A model generated the notes under the pieces. It ran no database searches, was not told the origin of the DNA, and saw only the letters and a list, made by a program, of their open reading frames with translations. From positions 27,368,501 through 27,432,500 of the forward strand of contig JASXTE010000005.1 in assembly GCA_030280995.1 (NCBI GenBank): a DNA stretch of 64,000 nt. The letters are read 5' to 3'. Positions 1 through 10,130 of this stretch are shown piece after piece. Each line of letters opens with the position of its first letter. Positions within the stretch are counted from its first letter, which is position 1. Made by a program: the position numbers and the translations under genes. This stretch comes from Hemileia vastatrix (Eukaryota > Basidiomycota > Pucciniomycetes > Pucciniales > Zaghouaniaceae).

Positions 1-1746
1 CACATGACCTAATGCTCTGTGCCAATGCATAAGAACAGGATCGTTCCTAGACATTCGCTCAGAATTAGGAATGCAAGGTGGGTCTAACAATATTGGGACT
101 TGTGCAGTTGGCGTGGATCTGTAAGATGGAACAATAGAAGTTGCATTACACGCAGGTAAAGTGTGATCACTAATTACATCAACCTTCCATGATTTTTGCT
201 TGGTAAATGTGCCTCTAAATAAAATTTTATCATATTTTAAAACATTTAAGTTATTAAGGCTATCAAATTGTGTTTTAGCTCCCATTTTGATTAATGATCC
301 AACAGATAGCAGCGTTCCATTTGCTGACGGGCAATAGAAAACCCTACGAATAATAACATCGCTTACAATCCCTCTAACCGCTATGGCGCCGATGCCTGTA
401 AGGTGAGCCGGAGATGAGTTTTTTGTTGCAACAACCAAAGGAATAGGGCGGATTAGTGTTGTGAGCCACAAAAAGATATTTTTGTTACCACTTACATGCT
501 CCGTTGCGCCAGTGTCAAGCAATGCAGAGGCTCCTTCAGAATCCCAATTCACAGTTTCAAGTTTCATGGCAGTAGGTAACGGTGATTTAGCGTTAGGATC
601 ACTTTTGTCTATCTCTATGAATCGTGCTTTTCCTTTGTCCCTGGGGTAAACGGGACGGTAATTATCTGATTTTGAGTCATTAATCGCAGGTTTTCCAGAT
701 GGGCAAACGCAAGGCGTGTTGCAGTAGAAGCTGATGTTACCGGATCCTTGTTTGTTTGTTTGCGGAAAATTTCGTCTGATGATTTTGGAGGGGCAATTCC
801 GTTTCCAATATCCTTGCTTCCCGCAGTTAAAACGACCCTTGCCCTTGTAATTGGCAATAGCGGCATTCAGGGTAACAACTTCTTTGATTGCAGGATCTGG
901 CAGATCCTCATCATATGGCGATGTCTCCAAACTCATAGCCGTGATCATTTCTGGCTGTAACAATTTGTTGGCCAATTTCAAGGACTTCTGTAGGTTACTG
1001 GCTATTTGATCCACCTCAACCCGAAGAACAACTTTCTCCGACATTCGCATACGATTGTCTATGGTACTGATGACGTCGGACGAGAATTTATGAGGAGTGT
1101 CAAGAGAAAGCGACATAAAAAGAATGTGAAATGATTCTTTCGTCAAAGTAAATCCGTTTGCATATAGTTCATCCAGTTTGTTACGAAAGTTCGCCGCGTG
1201 TTCGGCATAAATCATCGTCTCCGGGTTAAACTTCATGATCAATATGTCTTTAAGTGAGCTTAGCTGAGAGGTGATCGATAAAATATTGAATTGTCCACAA
1301 ATGAAATCATAGGCTGTGTGGGCAGGGCGCATAGGTTTGACTTGATCTTTGTGGGCGTTCGACAAGGAGCTATATATCGCCACGCATGCCAATTCGTCGA
1401 CATCTCGATGAAAATGAATATCGGGAGTTTGAGAAAAAAAGTAATCAGGATCTCTCAAGTAAGTATTTAACGCCAATGAAAGATCACGTTTCCAATGAAT
1501 AAAATTGTCGCCACTCGGGGAAAGTATCATTCCTTTTTCAGCACGTTTACAGAGTTGCTCTTCGTACTTGTAATAGTGTCCCCCTCGTAGTAAAGCCTCA
1601 ACACCTTGGTAATGAATTGGCAAGGAAGAGGTCATCTTCTTTTTGTCCTTTGAAGAGGAAGGTTCAGCGACAGGTGTTTCCATTTTGATATGGGTATGTG
1701 TAACAGGTGAAGATATCGAAGGTGTCGGTGTATGTGATGGACGGTG

Positions 1747-1781
<35 letters not shown>

Positions 1782-1821
1782 GTGGTGGTGTGATGCTTTT
1801 TGATGAACAAGTTTTCACCAT
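1..1821 (-). CDS. Ty1/Copia gag-pol (5' part, runs off the window edge)
   Basis: One open frame of about 607 codons reads leftward from an ATG at 1821 to base 1 with no stop. An in-frame ATG at 1635 is an alternative start. The N-terminus has a poly-Ser run encoded by the TCA repeat near 1745-1785, followed by a Copia-like Gag helical domain. A CCHC-type knuckle region lies near 800-840, but it reads R-x2-C-x4-Y-x4-C, so the first Cys and the His are replaced. The aspartic protease motif L-D-T-G-A-T-E-H lies near 490-515. The frame ends in the gag-pre-integrase motif W-H-R-A-L-G-H-V at bases 1-24. Integrase, RT and RNase H would lie to the left, outside the window. The order Gag-PR-preINT-INT identifies Copia rather than Gypsy. 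Apart from the knuckle, this is the least damaged retroelement frame in the window. Confidence 0.9.
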
Positions 1822-1887
1822 CCAAAAGGAGACCGAATAGACTCGACGGCAGGCTTAATGAATGCAGTAGCGCAACTAGACGCCCAT

Positions 1888-2034
1888 AACCTATTATGCC
1901 GCAACCCGTAGCAGACCAGGTTAGTCTAGTCAGTCTCGTATCTGGAATGGATGGATGTGCATTACTAACCTATTATGCCGCAACCTGTAGCAGACCAGGT
2001 TAGTCTAGTCAGTCTCATATCCGGAATGGATGGA
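1888..2034. repeat. Two-copy 79-bp tandem repeat upstream of the Copia gag
   Basis: A 68-bp unit at 1888-1955 recurs at 1967-2034 with only three or so differences, separated by 11 bp. It lies between the Copia start codon (1821) and the foldback at 2127. It is therefore in the leader or the 5' LTR of that minus-strand element. I could not define the LTR edge or the primer binding site. Confidence 0.8.
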
Positions 2035-2126
2035 GACTGACTGGGTTCGGCATCTAAACTATATACATGCGGGCATTATTGTGCCCTAACCTAATTTGCT
2101 ATTATCACTAATTACCAGGTCCTAAT

Positions 2127-2751
2127 AACAACATCCCTTAGATATATACATAATTCTTACGCTTGGTGTGCAAGTGTGATATTATTACCGAATAGGGAAA
2201 AAAACACCCACTACTACAAATACATACGGTGTGCAAGTTAGATACTACTGCATTATGGGGCAACAAAAATATGTTGCCGGGCACTGTACAATCCTTTGTT
2301 AAATATGCAAGTACTACTTCAGTACAGGCTCAGTTTGTGAACACTGAACTATTATATACATATTTAATTTATTTTTTATCACCAGTAACTTATAAGTGTG
2401 GTAATGGCAATCAATATGAGTCAAATGATGATAACGAGCAAACAATTTTGTGACTCTAAACCTTGCGCAATCACTGAAATCTTAAATTAATGTGCACTTT
2501 AAAATCATTCCCTTAAATATGTATATAATAGTTCAGTGTTCACAAACTGAGCCTGTACTGAAGTAATACTTGCATATTTAACAAAGGATTGTACAGTGCC
2601 CCGCAACATATTTTTTTTGCCCCATAATGCAGTAGTATCTAGCTTGCACACCATAGTATTTGTAGTAGTGGGTGTTTTTTCCCTATTCGGTAATAATATC
2701 ACACTTGCACACCAAGCGTAAGAATTATGTATATATCTAAGGAATGTTGTT
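2127..2751. repeat. Foldback element: 240-bp inverted repeat with a 145-bp loop
   Basis: Arms 2127-2367 and 2513-2751 are near-perfect reverse complements. Each arm contains the same false ORF in opposite orientation. The centre (2368-2512) is AT-rich and non-coding. No transposase and no clear target duplication are visible. It may be a foldback-type MITE or two inverted copies of a short LTR-like sequence. Confidence 0.85.
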
Positions 2752-4490
2752 ACATAGTATGAGACATCAAAAAAATTTGAATTGAAAATAGACAAAAATA
2801 GCATCACCGGCGTGCACCTAACACTTTTGGTTGAGTGTGCCGGTGTGTCCTAATATAGTCCCTTTATATATTCAAGCACATCGTTGAAATACAAAACACC
2901 AAAAGTGTGATCTTTCTAGGTTTGATAAATAGGGGCTCTAAAAATTAGAAATCTGCCATTTATCAAAAAGTATTTCTTGTCACAGAAATAAAACTGCAAA
3001 CTCAGTTTTATTTATCAAAAAAGAAAGAAAGAAAAAGAAAAACTTTTGACACAAGATATTTTATGTTTAACAAAACAAACTTGACTGACTTGATGAGGAA
3101 AAAAAACCCCCTTTTCAATGTTAAATAATAAATCAGCATTTCCCCTCTTATTTTTTTCCTCTTTCAAGTTTTTATTGAATTTCAAACCTGGAAATACCAA
3201 CCATTTCAATCATCTCTTGCCACTTTTTAAAGATAGACTAGTGTTTCATATTCCTGTTATGTGCTCATTGTTCCTCCATATCACCATGATGGGTCACAAA
3301 ACCTTTTAAAAAAACTCTTTATTGTTAGAGATCCTACGTGCAAAATGTTGCATATTTAATGATGTGTATTGGTTATTATGTATACCATCAATGAAAATTT
3401 TCATATTGTGTCAGCCTGGATATCCCCAGGACTGCGTAAAATATGCTAGAGACATGTATTACACATGGGGACAATAAGCGAAAGTATACAATATGCATAC
3501 ATAAGTGAAATAAGTCAGTTAATACAATATATGTCATTATAATACTTTAAATACATGCATATACCCACCTTTTATAAGTCTTATGTACTTAATATTAGGT
3601 TGTAATATGTTAGGGTAATCTTAAGAACCTTATACATAAGGTTACATAATTTTCAAGTAGACTTAAAGCTGTTATTTTCATTATTATAGTGAAATAATGA
3701 ATAAATGCACTTTAAATCACTTAAAAGTTGAATATATGCACTATAAATTTTATAATATTAAAATTGCACTTTGACAGATCAATTTTTCTTATTTAGGACT
3801 ATTGATTTGGCCACTCAAATGCATAAAAATTACACATTTCAAAACTGATGTTTTTTTATGCTAGAAATGGCTTCTGTGTACTGGCCTCATACTGCCTGCT
3901 TTTATCCCATGTGCATATCATCATTATTAACAAAGTTAGTAATTTCACCCTATAATTACCCCACATTGTATGCTCCATATGTGTAAACATGTTAAAATAA
4001 GCAAGAGGCGCTTATTTAGTGTCCTAATATCATTATTAGTGCATTTACCTCATTAGGGGGTATCAAACATTATCATATACGCCATTCAAGCAAGCCTCAA
4101 AAAAGGTACCAAGTAAGTCATTTTAATTTGAACTACATACTCCATTAACTGGTATACTTCAACAGCATGCTTTTCTCTACACACACCATCTGTTGGGTAC
4201 ATCCAAGCCCCTCAACTTGATTGGTCAGCATTAGGTACACACACGCCCATACCTTAAATTTTTTATTGACCTGATCCTTAGGCACCCATTCTTATATGCA
4301 CAGTACACTCTGTTGCAAGCTATAATTCATCCCTAACATCAAGGTCCTTCTGAAAAAACTTTCATATTGGGATACTCAAATAGTGGACAATATGTCTTCT
4401 GAATTACACTTGAGCTAGGCTTAAATTACGTATGTGCTGCTGTAGTGCAATGTGCCAATCTACCTACCCCTGAAATTTTTGATGACAGTG
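2752..4490. other. AT-rich gene-free stretch with an LTR-like remnant at 3409
   Basis: I see no credible coding region. From 3409 the sequence begins TGTCAGCCTGGATATCCC, which closely matches the 5' terminus of the family C LTRs found at 13321, 14489, 22145 and 23231. This is probably the start of an old, diverged C-like LTR; its 3' end cannot be set. The rest is unassigned. Confidence 0.5.
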
Positions 4491-5220
4491 ACTCTTGCAT
4501 TACAAAAGCGACCCTCCCACATTAATTTGCAACTTCCAATGGTGCAAATCATGGATTTAATCCATAATTTGGATTATTGAACTCTTATACTTTAAAAGCA
4601 AGCCTCTCACACTGATTTGCCATAGCCAATGGTGAAAATCATAGATTTTGTCCATAATTTGCATTATTGAACTCTTATACTCCAGAAGCAAGCCCCTTTC
4701 ACTGGTTTGCCACTTCCAATGGTGAAAATCAAGGATTTCATCCAAAATTTGCATTATTGAACACTTATACTCCAAAAGCAAGCCTCTTGCACTGATTTGC
4801 CACTGCCAATGGTGCAAATAATGGATTTCATCCATAATTTGCATCATTGAACTCTTACATTTCAAAAGCGAGCCCCAAACACTAGTTTGAAACTTCCCAT
4901 GTTTCAAATCATGGACTTCATCCATAGTTTGCATTATTGAACTCTTAAATTGAAAAAACAAACCTCTTGCACTGATTTGCCATGGCCAATGGTGCAAATT
5001 ATAAATTTCATCCATAATTTCCATCATTGAACTCTTATACTCCAAAAGCAAGCCTCTCGCAGTGTTTTGCCCCTGCTAATAGTGCAAATAATGAATTTCA
5101 TCCATAATCTTTATTATTGAACTCTATTACTCCAAAAGCGTGCCTCTTGCACTAATTCTCAACTTCAGATGCTGCAAATCAAGAATTTCATCCATAAAAT
5201 GCAACATGGAACTCTCATAT
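4491..5220. repeat. 90-bp minisatellite, about eight copies, no indels
   Basis: The anchor ATTGAACTC (or a close variant) occurs at 4576, 4666, 4756, 4846, 4936, 5026, 5116 and 5206, exactly 90 bp apart, although copies differ visibly in sequence. Because 90 is a multiple of three, the minus strand shows a 164-codon frame made of 30-residue repeats. Stops interrupt that frame in the outer copies, and substitutions fall at all codon positions, so I treat it as non-coding. The array ends exactly where the B2 3' LTR begins (5221). Confidence 0.85.
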
Positions 5221-6307
5221 TGTAGACAGTCCTATAGTACTAGCTATAGGCCTTGACCAAGGGAGTTGGAGTAAAACCAGAGAGAAAAACCCCTGTCCCT
5301 TTAGAAAAATAAGTGAGATTTACCTGCTACAGTAAATTGCTTCCTGTTTACCAAAAGCCCCTTTTCCAATACACTTGACTTCTTGATCAGTCAAGAAAGT
5401 AGTCTCCAGACAGACTACCAAACCAAAGAACTGAAATGTAGACTAATGTCCACACCAGAGAAAGCAATAATACTTGATGTAGGTTTCAAATCCACACCAG
5501 AGACAGCAATAATACTTGATATAGATTGCAAGACTACACCAGAGAAAGCAGTTGCTAAGTTAATTTAAATGAAGAACTCACTTGCAACAAACACAGCCAA
5601 TTGTGGCCAAAAAACAGTGAAAACTGAGTGAGGAACAAGGATATAACCTCTGGATGGTTGTATGATAATTAGAGTTGCCCCAAACTGTCTTATTCACTAT
5701 ATACACACAGACAACTAACTAAGAGCCCATGCACACCCACAAATTTGGCGTTCCTGACCACCAAATTGCATAAAAACTCCCTAGAAGCGCTTCCCAGCCC
5801 TCTAGCACTGAGGCAAGCAGTCCCCCCGACTTCGGGAAGGCCGCCTGAAGCAGCCTGACCACCCTGAAGCCAGAAAACCACCAAAAACACCCAAACTACT
5901 TAGAAAAATTATCTACAACTACTAAAACCCTTAAAACACATAATTACACTATAAAAACATTGTGAAATGAAATGTAGATAAAATACTGCTCATTCCAATG
6001 GTACTAAGCACTTAACCCTAAGACTTAAGATTAGCCCATAAAACAAAAAACAAAATTCAACAGCAATCTTTTAAAATGAAAAATGAGAAATTATTCCCCA
6101 AATACTTAAGCTATGAAAAATTTCCCCAAGACATAAAATATAGAGAAAAACCAGAGCTATCCATTTGTAGTAACCGCTTCCCTGTAATCCCAATATTTGC
6201 TGGGTAATTCCAGAAAAACACCTAATTATTTAACAATTCCATTTAAGGCATACCAAAACAACACCAAATAAACCAACAAAGGGCTCCGCCAATGATGGAA
6301 GACCACA
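5221..6307 (-). mobile_element. B2 3' LTR
   Basis: It is about 1087 bp and begins (minus strand) TGTGGTCTTCC at 6307 and ends TCTACA at 5221. The palindrome CCTATAGTACTAGCTATAGG at 5231-5250 lies ten bases from the terminus, as in the other A and B LTRs. A short direct repeat of about 48 bp (ACACCAGAGAAAGCA core) occurs 2.5 times near 5450-5555. Confidence 0.85.
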
Positions 6308-6325
6308 TCCTCCCTCTAATAGAGA

Positions 6326-6992
6326 ATGTCCACATTCTCCTTTACCACAACCACCATTATCAGCTTTCTCTCCAAATCTGCTACTGACATGGGCCCCTGC
6401 CAATACTGCATTAACAACACTCTCATCTGTACCATCTCACCACTGGCTTGTCCCTACATAACCTCCTGTGATGCCTGCCACTCTAGAAAAAAGACTTGCT
6501 TCAGACATGGTCCATTTTACTCTTCAACATCTTCTCCTTCTCCACAACCTGATCCCCCTTCCACCAGCACCAAAAGATCCAGGCCATCTATCCTGATTCC
6601 CAGACTGGTACACAAATTACACCCTTCAAAAAAGAGTGCCAACACCGCTACTACCACTATCTCTATCATCCCTGGTCCTTCTGATGGTAAACACAAAACT
6701 TCTTCATCCTGAATTCCAATCTGACAAATTTCCAGCTCCTTTCCCTCCTGACAGCAATGATGACAATGTGGGAACCATTGAAGCACCCCCACCTAATCCA
6801 TTTCCCACCATTAAGAAAAAATTTCAACGATATTCTTCTCAACAGAAGCATCTCTTACTATAATACTTCCAATCCACTCCTACTAGGGACCCACAGGATC
6901 TTGAGAAGAGGAAGAACCTCATACATCAGTTCAAAGCCAATGCTGAACATTTTGTTACATCTCTTGATTCTCTTCTGCCTCCTGACTCTTAA
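6326..6992 (+). CDS. aORF1: antisense zinc-cluster protein in the B2 tail, one intron
   Basis: The gene lies opposite to pol and starts 19 bp inside the 3' LTR border. There is an ATG at 6326, but sister copy B1 shares only the in-frame Met at 6389, which may be the real start. From Met6389, cysteines follow C4-x2-C7-x6-C14-x12-C27-x2-C30-x6-C37, the spacing of fungal Zn2Cys6 clusters. The basic residues (S-R-K-K-T) sit in the second half. A Pro/Ser-rich linker follows. A 49-nt intron at 6687-6735 (GTAAAC, CTGAC, TTTCCAG) joins two in-phase exons. The second exon meets TAA at 6861, where B1 has AAC, and then stays open to TAA at 6990-6992. Role unknown; DNA binding is inferred from the cysteine spacing only. 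Confidence 0.6.
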
Positions 6993-7058
6993 TTAATCTC
7001 TTGACTTAGAAATAAAAAAAATTCATGACCTTTCGAGACTTCCTGAATTTTTCCAATC

Positions 7059-7200
7059 ATCATAAAAAATTACCTCAGTTTACAGTCTTGGGGGACTAAT
7101 CCTCAGTTTTAAGTCTTGGGGGACTAACAGCCCTCATTTTATAGTCTTGGGGGACTCAAAACCCTCAGTTTATAGTCTTGGGGGAATAAAAACCTAAATC
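7059..7200. repeat. Dyad-motif array 1 (AGTC-N6-GACT family) in the B2 tail
   Basis: Four copies of CTCAGTTTATAGTCTTGGGG followed by GACT (reverse complement of AGTCCCCCAAGACTATAAAC plus TGAG) occur about 30 bp apart. Each has AGTC and GACT as an inverted pair, next to a TATAAA- or TTTAAA-like block. The same motif recurs in the tails of elements A and B1. It lies between aORF1 and aORF2. Confidence 0.8.
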
Positions 7201-7258
7201 AAAAAGACAGAACCAGAGATCAAAACATTTAACACCCAAAGAAACAAACTAAAATTCT

Positions 7259-7300
7259 GGGTTAACTGTTCTACAGAGCAGCCAGCTCATCAGTTACCCC
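7259..7300. other. Nested hairpin module, B2 copy 1
   Basis: Outer arms pair as GGGTTAACTG with CAGTTACCCC (one mismatch) around an inner GAGC/GCTC stem. This is one of seven related copies in elements A, B1 and B2. All are followed on the element's sense strand by a conserved context (GGCAAGTGTGGGGG upstream, CCCCAGA downstream). Confidence 0.75.
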
Positions 7301-7371
7301 CACACTTGCCTTAACAGAATTCAGAGACTCCCCCTTGGATGCCCTCTTCCAGAATCACACCAACTCCCATT

Positions 7372-7535
7372 ATCAGTTTATAGTCCTGAAGGACTCAACC
7401 CTTAAACCCTCCTCAGTTTATAGTCCTGGGGGACTATACCATTTCTCAGTTTAAAGTCTTGATGGACTGACAAGTGTTCATTTTAAAGTCTTGATGGACT
7501 TTTTGCAATTTTCAGTTTAAAGTCTTGACGGACTG
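7372..7535. repeat. Dyad-motif array 2 in the B2 tail
   Basis: Five further copies of the CAGTTTAWAGTCNTGNNGGACT motif lie between the hairpin at 7259 and aORF2. Spacing is irregular (30-60 bp). Variation falls mainly in the six bases between AGTC and GACT. Confidence 0.75.
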
Positions 7536-7679
7536 TTGCATAGCAGAGGTGGTGCCACCTCCATACACAATTCTCTGCAGCCAAGCTGCTAAACTTCCAC
7601 TCTTTCTTCATCATCTACACATCACTGATAAATCTGTTTATTCATCTCTTTTCTCTCAACTATTGCTCCTTCACAGGTT

Positions 7680-10067
7680 ATGGCTGGATCACCAAATTTT
7701 GACCCATTGGACCTTCCCTTCTTCACTGCTCCTAAGGACTATGCTTGTAAACAGTGCATACACATGTGCAGACCTTGCACATTCACTCTTCCTACTTCCC
7801 AGGCCAAATTCTATAACAGGGCCTGTTATTCTTGCAATTCAAAAAAGAAAAGGTGTGAAAGACATCCCAACTACCCAATACCTCCGCCTTCACCCTCACA
7901 CAAATATATATCCAGATCTCCTACCAGGTCACCAGAGCTTGGACCTGCTTCTTCCTCTTTGTTTTCTGCTCCTTCCAGAAGATCCCACTGTTCCATTTCC
8001 AAGACCATTCCTAAAAGACCAGCTTTATCTTCTCAAGAATCTGCTTTCCTCTCAGAAAATTCAGCAAAAATGACACCAAAATCAGCTCCTAGGCTGCTGG
8101 ACCGCGTCCAGGCCGCTCTCCTGACTTTGGGCAGCCCACCCACCTTGATCAGAAAATGAATATCAGGCTCAGAACACTCATTTTCAGCCAGAAAACAACC
8201 AGATTCTTCCATCTAACACCAATAACTCCACACCACAAACTTCTAATTCTCCCAGAGCAATGCGTACTGCCACCATTTCTTCTTCTATCAACACCACAAG
8301 CTCCAAGATCTCTATAAAGCTTCCTAGAGGACCCACTTCAAACCCTAGAACAGCCAACACTGTTTCTAAATGCAAGAATCCTGTTACTCCAGGGAGAAAA
8401 AACTTCACCTCTCCTCTGGACACCAATTATTCATCTGATAATTCTCTTTCTTCTGGATCTTCATTCAGCAGATCACCATCTCCTGGTCCTTCCTTCAATC
8501 AACCTGGCACTCCTCTGCCAGTATCTACCAAACCTGCACCAAGCAATAATATAAAAAATAACAACAACAACAGCCATGTTGCTGCAATCAGGTCACAGAT
8601 AACTCCTTCTTCTCCTTCATCCTCTCAACACCATTTAGAGGATAACCCTGAAATCCATACCTCCATCTGGTGGACCCTCCTACAACACCTATTCAACACT
8701 CTTCAGTCATCCAGATTCCAGCTGCATGCAAATTTGAGGATCTCCCAATCTTTAAGTACCAAGATATAATAAGAAAATTCAATTTCTTCAACAGAAAATA
8801 ATTATTGAACCAATTTTTCTGTTTTTAGTTGGAACCCCACCTCGTGAAACTGCATTTGGAATTGGCAACCCCAAGAAACTTCTTTGACACTGGATTATGC
8901 TGATATGAAGCAACACCTTAGCGTGATGTGTTCAAACATGCTTAAAGCCTTTACTCTCCATGGTTTGTTGAATGATTTTGAGAAGAATCTGAGAAAAAAA
9001 CTCCTTGATGACCTCTGGAAGATACCTCGAATTATCAAGCACACTTTCCAGCACTCCATTCCTGCTTCCTCCTCTTCCTCCCACAGTTTACCTTCAGACC
9101 CAGTTACTGACCACTATAACCTGTATACTTTCTCGAGCCGCTTTCACGCGCCACCTGACACTCAAGGCAAAAGCAGCTCATTAAATCAATAATAAGAGAT
9201 TTAAATCCATACTCGAAGCGCAGAAAGCAATTCTCCATAGCAACTGCGACTTTTCTTTGTGTACTCGTTATTCAACCACGCTAGTCTAAACTCTAAATCT
9301 AAATTAGTCAATATCTCAATAGTGTGTCTTAGTCTTTTTCTCAATAAGCAAAGCACCGCAAAATAGTCAATGTAATAGTACGCTAAAAGGTTTATGAAAT
9401 GTCTGTGGATTATTAAAAGGGGTAGTGAGCATGGACGGAATGGTTAGTGGAGGACTAAGGGGTTAAAGGATGTTAGTGAGGAGGGTCCAGGTGTAACAGG
9501 TGTATTTTGATGGTCTGTGATGTGCGGAATAGTGATGGGTATGAGGTCAATGCGAGGAAGAGTAAAGGATATAAAAAGGGGTTGGGTTTTTGGTTCAATA
9601 CTCTTTAGAATTAAATTATAAAAAACGTATTTATAGTTAATAGTGGTAAAAGCTTTAAGTTAAATCATTATTATTGTATCTTTCTTTATTTTCTCAATAA
9701 TCATTTCTAAATCCTAAATCTTTGATTGTTGAGTTTCCAACCCTTAGTGAGATTTTAAGAATTTTAACCTTACCTTTAAATTATATTAGAATTCTTCTTG
9801 AACATATCTCGGAGCAGTAGTTCTTCCTTTGAGTCATCTTTGAGTCACTTCCTCAAATCATTCCTCTGTGCTTCAAAGAAGTCTCTAAACCCCTCATCTA
9901 ACTTTCAGGAACATCCTCGATCTTGTGCGTGGGTCATCCGGTGACAGCCACCTGCACTAAAAAGAACACAGTTCTTCCTCTTATCCAAAAAAGAAACAAA
10001 AATGCCAACACCATCTGGACCAACCACCAGAGGCTTCTTCATCCCGTCATTAAATAAAAGAATTTAA
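7680..10067 (+). pseudogene. aORF2: second antisense zinc-cluster gene in the B2 tail, interrupted by a solo LTR
   Basis: The ATG at 7680 follows a pyrimidine-rich CTTCACAG acceptor-like site that B1 shares. The first block (7680-8159) carries C-x2-C-x6-C-x15-C-x2-C-x6-C ending N-S-K-K-K-R-C, then R-H-P. This is the same layout as aORF1, so the two are probably paralogues. Ser/Pro-rich blocks follow at 8260-8769 and 8884-9155 in another frame. The breaks between them may be introns or frameshifts; I could not settle splice sites. Solo LTR H with its 6-bp duplication interrupts the last block. Removing it joins 9155 to 9953 in frame to a stop at 10065-10067. B1 has the homologous first block at 51200-51537 (minus), with stops inside the second cysteine half. 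Confidence 0.55.
9156..9946 (+). mobile_element. Solo LTR H with 6-bp target duplication
   Basis: The 791-bp sequence starts TGACACTCAAGG and ends CATCCGGTGACA. It is flanked by GCCACC at 9150-9155 and 9947-9952. A TATAAAAAGGGG promoter-like block lies near 9570. No internal domain remains, so it is a recombined solo LTR. The orientation (+) is inferred from the promoter block. A related but diverged LTR lies at about 43924-44509 on the minus strand. Confidence 0.75.
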
Positions 10068-10130
10068 AAAAATACTAAATACAAAAAAAAATAATAACAG
10101 TTAACAGATATAAAAAAAAATAAAAAAAAA

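Noticed and set aside
615..866. Minus-strand 83-codon ORF
   Set aside because: Shadow frame of the Copia gag-pol frame.
1643..1840. Plus-strand poly-Asp ORF
   Set aside because: It is the reverse of the poly-Ser run in the Copia gag, which is supported by downstream domains.
2229..2807. Two matching ORFs on opposite strands
   Set aside because: They are the two arms of an inverted repeat; no start context or domain.
4557..5051. Protein with 30-residue repeats
   Set aside because: Stops in the outer repeat copies and changes at all codon positions; kept only as a finding about indel-free spacing.
7059..7535. CRISPR-like array
   Set aside because: Repeats are degenerate, unevenly spaced and shared with retrotransposon tails in a eukaryotic context.
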